The notes under the pieces are model-generated. The model was not told the DNA's origin. It worked only from the letters and a program-made list of their open reading frames with translations, and searched no databases. Made by a program: the position numbers and the translations under genes. A DNA stretch of 64,000 nucleotides from Candidimonas nitroreducens (GTDB lineage Bacteria; Pseudomonadota; Gammaproteobacteria; Burkholderiales; Burkholderiaceae_B), in assembly GCF_002209565.1 (NCBI RefSeq), contig NZ_NJIH01000003.1:558001-622000 (forward strand), given 5' to 3'. This document shows positions 8,965-16,110 of this stretch, one piece after another; position 1 is the stretch's first letter, and every line of letters starts with the position of its first letter.

Positions 8965-9657
8965 ATGGATACCAAACCTTGGGAAAAGTACTTGGGCGCG
9001 GACGACCGTGCCGTGTTAGAGCGAGGACGCTTCGCTCGTCGCATGGGTTTTGGCATCAGACCTGCAGTCGTTGTTATTGATGCGCAGCGTTATATGGTTG
9101 GCGAGGAGGGTAATGATCAAAACTGGCCCTCAAGTTGCGGCGCTATTGGCCGCTCAGCTCTCAAGCAGATCCAGCGTGTTGTTGAGCAAGCACAGAAGAG
9201 TGAAGTTCCTTGCTTTTTTACAACTTTTGAATTGGATTCGAATGGGGGCGATATCGGCGTATACGGCCGTAAGCGCGATTTGCTCGACAGTGATCACTGG
9301 TGTTTGGCAGGCACCGTGGGCGCGGAGTTGGTTCCTGAGTTACGGCCTGGAAAAAATGATATTGCATTCGTCAAGAAGAAACCGAGCGGATTCCATGGGA
9401 CACCTTTGTTGGGCTATTTGATCGATCGGAAAATTGACACAGTCGTTGTGGTTGGAGGGGCCACCAGTAATTGCATTCGAGCCACCGTGTTTGACTCGTC
9501 GTCCTACAATTTTCGTACGATTGTTCCTCACGAGGCCGTTTTCGACCGCATTGCCGTGTCGCATGCCATTAGTCTCTTTGATATGGACAGGCAGTTTGCA
9601 GACGTTGTGTCGGTCGCGGATTTGTTGAGTTACTTGAGAGAATGTGACGGTAAATAA
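8965..9657 (+). CDS. Isochorismatase-like cysteine hydrolase
   Basis: 230-residue isochorismatase-fold hydrolase. The Asp-Lys-Cys triad is visible: Asp in AVVVIDAQ, Lys in IAFVKKKPSGF, and Cys in VVGGATSNCIRATVFD. The long N-terminus and length are like N-carbamoylsarcosine amidohydrolase and related amidases (N-carbamoyl or nicotinamide-type substrates) rather than true isochorismatases. ATG 8965 is chosen because the upstream in-frame codons overlap the end of the amidase gene. It is the last gene of the 4005-9657 operon. Two different amide hydrolases in one operon suggest sequential removal of nitrogen, or a substrate with two amide bonds. It has a paralogue at 47746-48435. Confidence 0.88.
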   Translation: MDTKPWEKYLGADDRAVLERGRFARRMGFGIRPAVVVIDAQRYMVGEEGNDQNWPSSCGAIGRSALKQIQRVVEQAQKSEVPCFFTTFELDSNGGDIGVYGRKRDLLDSDHWCLAGTVGAELVPELRPGKNDIAFVKKKPSGFHGTPLLGYLIDRKIDTVVVVGGATSNCIRATVFDSSSYNFRTIVPHEAVFDRIAVSHAISLFDMDRQFADVVSVADLLSYLRECDGK

Positions 9658-9686
9658 GAGATAAGTTTTCATTATTTTGACAACGG

Positions 9687-9857
9687 ATGATAGATAGATC
9701 CAGTCTCCCTGGAAGCATTACTGGCGGAGTGGGTGGCGCAGGAGGAAATGCCCCATCCAACAGTGGACATGGGGGCGATGGTGGTGCCGGCATCGCCGTC
9801 ACGACGGGTGTAGGGGCTTTGGTAAGCAAGGACTTGGGCCGCATTAGTCGCTCCTGA
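9687..9857 (+). pseudogene. Glycine-rich fragment, possible autotransporter passenger remnant
   Basis: A 56-codon frame from ATG 9687 to TGA 9857 with a Gly/Ala-rich repeat (GGVGGAGGNAP...GHGGDGGAG) ending in VGALVSKDLG. Such Gly-Gly-Asx tracts are typical of the passenger part of Alcaligenaceae autotransporters. There is no convincing ribosome site and the frame ends beside IS debris, so I read it as a leftover fragment rather than a real small gene. The assignment is inferred from composition only. Confidence 0.35.
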
Positions 9858-9869
9858 AAAATCCTCTAA

Positions 9870-10148
9870 ACCAGCATGAACAAAGGCTTTGAGGGAAATT
9901 TCCGATAGCCGAAACTCTCAATTTTCTGCCCAATAGAGGTTGTTTTCTGGGAGTTTTACCTTCATGTTCGCCTGCCCCGCTACTGACGATTTCTTCTGCG
10001 CCCGTATCGACCAGATGATTGGCTTGCGTCATCCGTTGGCGGTGCTGGTATCGCGCTGAAGCAGACCTTTGCCAAGGAAGGCCGGGTGCTCAGTCGCCGG
10101 GCCCGGCGCTATGCCCACGCCTGTCAGTTCAAGCGCATGGGTCGGGCC
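9870..10148 (+). pseudogene. IS5-family transposase remnant with internal deletion
   Basis: An N-terminal piece from ATG 9964 (MFACPATDDFFCARIDQMIGL, then RHPLAVLVSR) matches the start of IS5-type transposases. It hits TGA at 10057, while another frame continues at once as ALKQTFAKEGRVLSRRARRY, then AHACQFKRM, a segment that belongs far downstream in such proteins. Most of the element is therefore deleted. The leader at 9870-9963 resembles an IS left flank. The remnant is cut off at 10148 by the IS2-group element. Confidence 0.6.
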
Positions 10149-10161
10149 TGGATTAGCCCCC
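10149..10161 (+). repeat. Left terminal inverted repeat of the IS2-group element
   Basis: TGGATTAGCCCCC, an exact reverse complement of 11471-11483. Confidence 0.88.
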
Positions 10162-10218
10162 TGAACCACCGGGCACAGTCCCCCCCTTAAAATAGAAGGT
10201 AGGCATACGACTGTGTTT

Positions 10219-10620
10219 ATGGCCAACAGCAAGCAGGAAGTGATGGAATTACTGACCCAGCCGGAGCGTCGGCGTCGCGGGTCGGTGGAAGAGAAACTGG
10301 CCATGGTTCGGGAGAGCCACGAGCCTGGCAAGACGGTGTCGATGGTGGCGCGCCGGCATGGCGTCAATCCGAACCAGCTGTTCCACTGGCGCAAACTGTA
10401 CCAGGACGGCGGCCTGTCGGCCGTGGGTGCTGGTGAGCAGGTGGTGGCAGCCTCGGAGCTGGCCGACGCCCTCAAGCAGATCCGGGAGCTGCAGCGGATG
10501 CTGGGCAAGAAGACCATGGAGAACGAGATACTGCGCGAATCGGTGGAGTATGGCCGATCAAAAAAAGGATTGCGCGCTCGCCCTCGTTGCCAGGGGAAGA
10601 CCAGTGAAACGGGTCTGTGA
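10219..10620 (+). CDS. IS3-family (IS2-group) transposase OrfA
   Basis: 133-residue DNA-binding subunit of the element's transposase. Seen: an N-terminal HTH with [30 protein letters not shown] (residues ~40-70), then a leucine-zipper-like helix with [34 protein letters not shown] 10219 is used; a GTG two codons upstream is also possible. It overlaps orfB by 71 bases. An A7G run (10560-10567) lies where the frames would be joined. Looks intact. Confidence 0.9.
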   Translation: MANSKQEVMELLTQPERRRRGSVEEKLAMVRESHEPGKTVSMVARRHGVNPNQLFHWRKLYQDGGLSAVGAGEQVVAASELADALKQIRELQRMLGKKTMENEILRESVEYGRSKKGLRARPRCQGKTSETGL

Positions 10621-11452
10621 AGTCCTCGGCGTAGCGCGCTCGAATATGGCCGTACGGTTGGCCCGGTCGCCGGATTGGCGTGATGGCCGCAAGGCGCGCA
10701 CGCCCCAGGACAACGGACTGGTCGAGGAAATCCAGCGGCATATCGGTCTGCTTCCCAGCTACGGCTATTGCCGGGTCTGGGCGCTGGTGCGTCGGGATCG
10801 TGCCCAGCATGATGCACCGCCCGTGAACGCCAAACGGGTCTATCGGGTAATGCGAGACCACGGCTTGCTGCTGTCGCGCTGCAGGCAGCTTCAAATACCC
10901 GCACGCCGCCACGATGACCTGGTCGCTGTTCTGCAAAGCAATCAACGCTGGTGTTCTGACGGGTTCGAGTTCCGCTGCGACGATGGCAGCCCTTTGCGAG
11001 TGACCTTTGCCCTGGATTGCTGCGACCGTGAGGCCATGAGCTGGGCGGCGACGACCGCAGGCCACAGTGGCAATGTCGTGCGTGATGTAATGCTGGCCGC
11101 ACTGGAGCACCGGTTCGGTGGCGCTGATCTGGCACCGGCAGAAATCGAGTGGCTGACGGATAATGGGTCAGCCTACATTGCTGGCAAAACGCGGGCGTTT
11201 GCTCAGCAGATCGGCCTGAAGCCTGTGACCACGCCGGTGCGCAGTCCTCAGAGTAACAGCATGGCCGAGAGCTTCGTGAAGACGATCAAACGCGATTATG
11301 TAGCCTTTATGCCCAAGCCGGACGTACCCACGGCGATGCAGAATCTGGCGATTGCCTTCGAACATTACAACGAGCAGCACCCGCACAGTGCATTGAAATA
11401 CCGATCCCCCAGGGAGTTCAGGCAGCATCAGGAATTATTAACCCAAGGGTGA
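10550..11452 (+). CDS. IS3-family (IS2-group) transposase OrfB, DDE integrase core
   Basis: 300-residue catalytic part of the transposase. Seen: [21 protein letters not shown] at the N-terminus, [14 protein letters not shown], then the rve integrase fold with the three acidic residues in RWCSDGFEF (D), WLTDNGSAY (D) and [14 protein letters not shown] (E), and the family's ending [17 protein letters not shown] 10550 opens the frame inside orfA. Expression could be from that start or by frameshift at the A7G run; the frame is +1 (not -1) relative to orfA as sequenced. Apparently functional. Confidence 0.9.
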   Translation: MADQKKDCALALVARGRPVKRVCEVLGVARSNMAVRLARSPDWRDGRKARTPQDNGLVEEIQRHIGLLPSYGYCRVWALVRRDRAQHDAPPVNAKRVYRVMRDHGLLLSRCRQLQIPARRHDDLVAVLQSNQRWCSDGFEFRCDDGSPLRVTFALDCCDREAMSWAATTAGHSGNVVRDVMLAALEHRFGGADLAPAEIEWLTDNGSAYIAGKTRAFAQQIGLKPVTTPVRSPQSNSMAESFVKTIKRDYVAFMPKPDVPTAMQNLAIAFEHYNEQHPHSALKYRSPREFRQHQELLTQG

Positions 11453-11470
11453 GCTGATGTCCGGTATTAC

Positions 11471-11483
11471 GGGGGCTAATCCA
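11471..11483 (-). repeat. Right terminal inverted repeat of the IS2-group element
   Basis: GGGGGCTAATCCA, the exact reverse complement of the left end at 10149-10161. Confidence 0.88.
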
Positions 11484-11786
11484 CAATAATCCGGTATCGA
11501 TGACCCCGGGATGTACCGAGTTCACACGAACGTTGTCGGTGGCTAAAGTCAGCGCCGCAGATCTCGACATTCCTCGCAACGCCCATTTCGTTGCGGAATA
11601 CGCGAAAGAACGAGAGCCTCGCAGGCCGGCGATGGACGATACATTGATAATGGAGCCGTTTTTGGCTCTGCGCATGACCTCCGCAGCCATTTTCATTCCG
11701 AGAAAGCAACCCAATTGATTGACGTTGAAATGCTTCAGGAATAAGGATTCATCCGTCTCGAAAATGGAAGCTGATTTTTCCTTTTA
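11484..11786 (-). pseudogene. Short-chain dehydrogenase fragment cut by the IS
   Basis: Minus-strand frame covering the middle of a classical SDR: FETDESLFLKHFNVNQLGC, then GSIINVSSIAGLRGSRSFAYSATKWALRGMSR (catalytic Ser, Tyr-x3-Lys), then VRVNSVHPGVIDTGLL. The NAD-binding N-terminal third is missing, since a TAA interrupts the frame near 11787. The C-terminus is replaced at 11483 by the IS2-group element. Not functional. No second half of this gene was found elsewhere in the window. Confidence 0.85.
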
Positions 11787-11898
11787 AGTACTATCCGGAT
11801 GAAAACCGAGCGATTTGTAAACGGGTACCCTTCGCTTACATTCGGTATGAGAGCTTACGGTTACACAATCACGGTTGGAAACTGACTCTGTTCTTCCG

Positions 11899-13092
11899 TT
11901 AGATGTCCACTGTTTTCGCGTTGTACTTGTACAGCCAGTCGTACCGATCCCTGATTGGGCTACTGCTCCATTCGCGCTGCAGGTATGCCTCGGCATCGGT
12001 ATCAGTCGCCAGTTCGGCGCTATGGAAACGATGGGTGTTAGCCGCCGCCCCCAGTACCATGCGCGTGGTGCGTTCAAGCCTGGCCTCTTCGTATTTGCTA
12101 AGACAATGCGGTATATCCTGTCCATACTTTTCAAAACAACGGGCAAGCACTACACCGTCTTCGATTGACTGAACTGCACCTTGCGCCAGGAATGGCAAGG
12201 TGGCATGAGCTGCATCACCCAGCAGTGTTACCCGGCCTTTGGTCCATTGCGACATTGGTTCGCGTTGCATCAACGCCCATTTATGCAATTGCGGCGAGCA
12301 GGCGATCAGGGTTTGGACATCCTCGTGCCAGCCGGTAAAATCTTTGTGGCATTCTTGCGCCTCGCCTTTTTGGCTCCATGACTCAATCAGCCAGTCATCA
12401 CGCTCAATCGTACCGACGAAGTTCATGATTTTTCCCCGGTGCAGCGGGTAGTTGACGGCATGACCGCCGGGGCCGATCCAAGTGCTGCCGACCATCGAAC
12501 GTAAATGCGCTGGTAGGTTTTCCATCGGGATCACACCGCGCCAGGCCACCATTCCCGAAAAAGTCGGTTTGGCAGCCCCCCATAGCTCATGGCGGATCAC
12601 TGACCGCACGCCATCGGCGCCAATCAGCGCAGCGCCTGAAATGCGCCGGCCATCTTCCAGCGTCAGCGTTGCGCAGGTAGCCTCCTGTGTGCAACCCTCG
12701 ATCTTGCTGGATAAGTGAACGGCATCCGGCTTGAGGGCCTTCACGCCGTCGAACAGCGCTTGCAACAGATCCGGCCGGTATACGGTCAGATAGGGGTATC
12801 CGTATTGTCGTATTGCGTCTTGCCCAAGATCGAACATTAGCCAGGATTTACCTGTGTTCCACAGACGGAACTCCTTGCGTTCCGGATTGCAGGAACTTGC
12901 TTTGACGCTTTCATACGCACCCAGGGCATCCAATGCACAACTGCCGTTCGGGCTGATCTGAATGCCCGCGCCTACTTCCTTTAGTTCGGTTGCCTGTTCA
13001 TATACTTCAACATCAATACCTTTTTGCAACAGCGCAAGGGCCGCCGACAGGCCACCAATACCGGCGCCCGCAATAATGACTTTCTGACTCAT
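11899..13092 (-). CDS. FAD-dependent aromatic monooxygenase (3-hydroxybenzoate 6-/salicylate hydroxylase type)
   Basis: 397-residue class A flavoprotein hydroxylase that adds an OH to an aromatic ring using NAD(P)H and O2. Seen: FAD-binding VIIAGAGIGGLSAALALLQKG (~residues 5-25), the GADGVRS segment (~158) and the second FAD motif TLLGDAAHATLPFLAQGA (~285). ATG 13092 is taken as start, with AGG at a proper distance; a GTG at 13104 is the alternative. It is the last gene of a minus-strand operon containing a gentisate-dioxygenase-like cupin and an FAH hydrolase, so conversion of a hydroxybenzoate to gentisate is the best guess. Confidence 0.85.
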   Translation of the reverse strand: MSQKVIIAGAGIGGLSAALALLQKGIDVEVYEQATELKEVGAGIQISPNGSCALDALGAYESVKASSCNPERKEFRLWNTGKSWLMFDLGQDAIRQYGYPYLTVYRPDLLQALFDGVKALKPDAVHLSSKIEGCTQEATCATLTLEDGRRISGAALIGADGVRSVIRHELWGAAKPTFSGMVAWRGVIPMENLPAHLRSMVGSTWIGPGGHAVNYPLHRGKIMNFVGTIERDDWLIESWSQKGEAQECHKDFTGWHEDVQTLIACSPQLHKWALMQREPMSQWTKGRVTLLGDAAHATLPFLAQGAVQSIEDGVVLARCFEKYGQDIPHCLSKYEEARLERTTRMVLGAAANTHRFHSAELATDTDAEAYLQREWSSSPIRDRYDWLYKYNAKTVDI

Positions 13093-13130
13093 GTTTTCAT
13101 ACACCTATCTTGGCTGTGACACCCGCGGAG

Positions 13131-14105
13131 TCAGTTAAATTTCACACCTGACTTTTTGGCGATATCGGCCCAAACCTTTATGTCGTTATGGAAGAAGGCT
13201 TTGAACTGCGCGGCGTTATAGGGTTTGATTACGGCCCCTTTTGAGGACACAAATGCCTGATATTCAGGGTTGGACAAGACTCCAACGATTTCCCGATTGA
13301 GCTTGTTAATGATCTCTGGTGGCGTGCCACCTTTTGCAAACAGGCCAAACCAGGTGGTGACGGTGAAATCGGGCAGCCCTGCTTCCTTGGCCGTTGGCAC
13401 ATTGGGCAGCAGTGGTGAGCGCTCGCTTCCCGAGGTTATCAGCCCGATCATTTTGCCAGCATTGATTTGTGGCGCCATATTGGCCAGATCAAATGCCAAA
13501 ACCTGACACTCGTTCTGCAATACCGACATAATGGCGGGCGTCGCGCCTTTGTAGGTAATCTGCTGCATTTGAATCCCGGTTTGCTGGCTAAATAGCAATC
13601 CGGCCAGTTTGGTTGAGGTGCCGCCGTCGGACAGATTCAGTTTGTCTTGGTGTGTTTTGCCGTATTCGATGAACTCGTGCAAATTTTTCGCCGGCACCTT
13701 GGTACTCATGCCGACAACAAACGGCATTTCCATCATCATTGCAATCGGTTCGATGTCCTTAACCGGATCGTAGCCGACATCCCTGACGCTTGGATTGATG
13801 CCGATGGCTGGTGTGTCTGCCATAAGGACATAGCCATCCGCGGGTGCGGCTTTGAGAGTATTGACGGCGATTACCCCAAACGCACCGGTTTTGTTCTCAA
13901 CGATCACCGATTGATGCCAATGCTTGGACAACGAGTCTGCGATCTTCCTGGACATGGTATCGACCATGCTGCCAGGCTGGTAGGGCACAATGATTTTGAG
14001 CGGCCTGCTAGGAAAGTCCTGCGCCGCCATCACTGGCCCCCCCAAAGTGGCCAGCAATGCAAATCCGGAAAGTGTCGTTAGGGTTAGTTTTTTAATGATG
14101 CTCAT
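13131..14105 (-). CDS. Bug-family (TTT) periplasmic solute-binding receptor
   Basis: 324 residues with a signal peptide (MSIIKKLTLTTLSGFALLATLGG, cleavage near VMAAQD), the family opening FPSRPLKIIVPYQPGSMVDTMSRKIAD, VENKTGAFGVI and PADGYVLMAD. Periplasmic ligand capture. It lies between the monooxygenase and the ring-cleavage dioxygenase genes, 11 bases after the latter, so its ligand is probably the aromatic acid that feeds the pathway. Membrane partners are absent here. Confidence 0.92.
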   Translation of the reverse strand: MSIIKKLTLTTLSGFALLATLGGPVMAAQDFPSRPLKIIVPYQPGSMVDTMSRKIADSLSKHWHQSVIVENKTGAFGVIAVNTLKAAPADGYVLMADTPAIGINPSVRDVGYDPVKDIEPIAMMMEMPFVVGMSTKVPAKNLHEFIEYGKTHQDKLNLSDGGTSTKLAGLLFSQQTGIQMQQITYKGATPAIMSVLQNECQVLAFDLANMAPQINAGKMIGLITSGSERSPLLPNVPTAKEAGLPDFTVTTWFGLFAKGGTPPEIINKLNREIVGVLSNPEYQAFVSSKGAVIKPYNAAQFKAFFHNDIKVWADIAKKSGVKFN

Positions 14106-14116
14106 GTCGTCTCCTG

Positions 14117-15064
14117 CTATTCGCTTTCAATTGTTGATTTGAGTAAATTCAGTTTGGCCAATACTGGCTCGTCGGTTGCGCAGACCATGATGGCATTGGC
14201 ACTGATTTGATGCTGGTAGGCGCGCCAAGATGGCACGGCAATCACATCGCCACGACGCCATTTGAGGATCTCGCCGTCAATGTGAGTTTCGCCTTCGCCT
14301 TCCAGCACCGTCAGGATCTGGTTGGCGGTAGTGCGTTTGACGCGCGAGTGGAAACCTTGTTCGAGTTGTTGCACATATAGGGCAATGGTTGTCATCGCTG
14401 GATTGCCGAGCGCAATGCATTTACTCGTCATACCATCGGGGGCGGCCTTGGCGGCACGTAGTCTTTCGCGACTGTCTTCCCAGCGATAAGCCAGTGCTGC
14501 TGCTTCTTGGTCAATAAACACCTTTTCCAGCTTGTCGGGGTGGCGCTCAAAAAACATGGGCTCCAACAAATGGATGAGTGGCACATCCAGCACATCAATC
14601 CAATAGCAGTCTTCGGTGCCGATGTTTTCATGTGAATGCCAGCTCTGGCTTGGCGTTAGCAACACATCTCCCGGCCGCATTTCAACGCGCACACCATCGA
14701 CCGTGGTGAAGCTGCCGTGTCCGTCCAGAATGATTCTTAGCGCACTGGGGGTGTGCCGGTGCGCGTCGGCCGTCTCACCGGGGCGGATCATCTGATAGGC
14801 CGCGACCATGGTGCGCACAGTACAGTACGCATTGTCTGGTGCCGGATTACGCATGGTGAGGTTGCGCCGCTCTGCAAATTCGGTGCTGACCAACGCGCCG
14901 GCCGCTTCAAGAATGGGTTTGACCTGGTCGTAGTGCCAGCAATAGGGCAGCAGGATGGAATTCGGTTGCGGCCAAAGCGCTGGCCTCCGGCGATGCCACC
15001 CGCCTTCCATATGCAGCTGTTCAAATGCCTGATACAGCTCGTCCAGAGAGTGAAGTGTTTGCAC
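14117..15064 (-). CDS. Gentisate 1,2-dioxygenase-like bicupin
   Basis: 315-residue bicupin. Gentisate dioxygenase opens the ring of 2,5-dihydroxybenzoate to maleylpyruvate using Fe(II). The first cupin carries the metal ligands in HRHTPSALRIILDGHGSF and PGDVLLTPSQSWHSH; the second cupin (TVLEGEGETHIDGEILKWRRGDVIAVPSW) keeps the fold but lacks the His pair, as in this family. Slightly shorter than typical ~345-residue enzymes. A salicylate or 1-hydroxy-2-naphthoate dioxygenase is the main alternative. It overlaps nothing but lies 2 bases from the FAH gene, so operon membership is clear. Confidence 0.82.
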   Translation of the reverse strand: MQTLHSLDELYQAFEQLHMEGGWHRRRPALWPQPNSILLPYCWHYDQVKPILEAAGALVSTEFAERRNLTMRNPAPDNAYCTVRTMVAAYQMIRPGETADAHRHTPSALRIILDGHGSFTTVDGVRVEMRPGDVLLTPSQSWHSHENIGTEDCYWIDVLDVPLIHLLEPMFFERHPDKLEKVFIDQEAAALAYRWEDSRERLRAAKAAPDGMTSKCIALGNPAMTTIALYVQQLEQGFHSRVKRTTANQILTVLEGEGETHIDGEILKWRRGDVIAVPSWRAYQHQISANAIMVCATDEPVLAKLNLLKSTIESE

Positions 15065-15066
15065 GC

Positions 15067-15960
15067 TTATTTCACCTGCTTGATAATTGGTGGAACATAT
15101 TTCTTATCAAAAATAAAGGTGCCGCCACCTTTGCTTTGCACGACAGAGACGCGCATTTCTCCCAGGCCGGTCAGACTGATCCGGATCACATCGCCTGCCG
15201 CAACTGGCCCCACGCCGGCCGGTGTACCCGTGGCAATAATGTCCCCCGGATACAGTGTCATGACTGCCGAAGCCATTTCAATCATTCCCGGGATATCCAG
15301 AACCAGGTCACGTGTATTGGCGTGTTGTCTGAGCTCATCGCCGACCCATAGCTTCATCTCGATATCTGAGGCGTCGGCAATTTCATCTTTGGTTGTAATC
15401 CACGGTCCGACAGGACAAAAGGTGTCATAGGCCTTGCGTGCTACGCGCTCTTCACGCCCGCGCACGACCATATCGAGTAGACAGGCGTAGCCGAACACAT
15501 ATTCTTGCCACTCTGTTGCGGCAATATCTTTGCCCTGTTTGCCAATCACAATGGCTAATTCACATTCGTGATGAATTTCGCGGTTGGGGGTATTGGGTAG
15601 GACAACAGGCTCGTCTGCGCCCGACAGAGAAGAGGCCGGTTTCAGAAAAAAACCCTGGTGCGTGGCACGGTAATCGGCCTGCATTTCCTTGCCATGGTCG
15701 TGATAGTTGACAGGAAAGGCGATCACTTTGTTCGGCCATGGGATCGGCGTTTTAAGGGTGACATCACTTAGCTTGTGACGTGGAGCGTGTGTTAGCGCGG
15801 CTTCGATGTTGCCGCGTTGCCGATCAAATGCCGCGATTGTCTGCACCATGCCCACGGGAGGCCAGGATTGGCTATTTACCCCGCACACATCTGTGATATC
15901 GACAATGCTATCTCCGAGCACGACTCCAAGCCGATGGTCGTTAAAACTGGCCAATTTCAT
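15067..15960 (-). CDS. Fumarylacetoacetate hydrolase-family protein (fumarylpyruvate hydrolase candidate)
   Basis: 297-residue FAH-fold enzyme, which hydrolyses or decarboxylates beta-diketo acids with Mg2+. Seen: NYHDHGKEM, the metal-binding HHECELAIVIGKQGKD, CPVGPWITTKDEI, and the terminal GDIIATGTPAGVGPVAAGDVI. First gene of the 15960-11899 operon, directly followed by the ring-cleavage dioxygenase; in gentisate breakdown the FAH step splits fumarylpyruvate or maleylpyruvate to pyruvate plus fumarate or maleate. No maleylpyruvate isomerase is present, so either maleylpyruvate is hydrolysed directly or the isomerase is elsewhere. It has a remote relative at 31727-32512. Confidence 0.85.
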   Translation of the reverse strand: MKLASFNDHRLGVVLGDSIVDITDVCGVNSQSWPPVGMVQTIAAFDRQRGNIEAALTHAPRHKLSDVTLKTPIPWPNKVIAFPVNYHDHGKEMQADYRATHQGFFLKPASSLSGADEPVVLPNTPNREIHHECELAIVIGKQGKDIAATEWQEYVFGYACLLDMVVRGREERVARKAYDTFCPVGPWITTKDEIADASDIEMKLWVGDELRQHANTRDLVLDIPGMIEMASAVMTLYPGDIIATGTPAGVGPVAAGDVIRISLTGLGEMRVSVVQSKGGGTFIFDKKYVPPIIKQVK

Positions 15961-15993
15961 TGTTTCTTCCCGAATACGAAAGTGTCGTTGTTA

Positions 15994-16023
15994 TTGACAA
16001 CCAGAATTATCATGCAATATATT
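15994..16023 (+). promoter_or_regulatory. Sigma-70-type promoter for the ThDP enzyme gene
   Basis: Plus strand TTGACA (15994-15999), an 18-base spacer, then TATATT (16018-16023). The two -35 boxes form an 8-bp inverted repeat (ATTGACAA 15993-16000 with TTGTCAAT 16028-16035). A further dyad TTATA-N6-TATAA follows at 16041-16056. The region is strongly AT-rich. Confidence 0.5.
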
Positions 16024-16034
16024 TGGATTGTCAA
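16006..16034 (-). promoter_or_regulatory. Sigma-70-type promoter for the gentisate-type operon
   Basis: Minus strand TTGACA (16034-16029), a 17-base spacer, then GATAAT (16011-16006): close to consensus, at the proper distance upstream of the FAH start at 15960. It faces the plus-strand promoter at 15994-16023 and they share the same DNA. Confidence 0.6.
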
Positions 16035-16110
16035 TTAATATTATACTGTACTATAAAATTAGTTGTAATATCATGTTTTCATTGATTTATATCTCAGGTA
16101 GTAAGTGGAA

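Larger units (their letters stand above)
10149..11483 (+). mobile_element. Complete IS3-family (IS2-group) insertion sequence, 1335 bp
   Basis: Bounded by perfect 13-bp terminal inverted repeats TGGATTAGCCCCC (left end 10149-10161, right end 11471-11483), starting TG and ending CA as in the IS3 family. It contains overlapping orfA and orfB with a complete DDE triad. The size is that of the IS2 group. The 5 bases flanking left (GGGCC) and right (CAATA) do not match, so no target duplication is seen. The left flank is IS5 debris and the right flank a cut SDR gene, consistent with a deletion or recombination through the element. Confidence 0.88.

Noticed and set aside
10029-11135. 368-codon minus-strand frame across the IS
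   Set aside because: Antisense to orfA/orfB, whose HTH and DDE motifs are clear.
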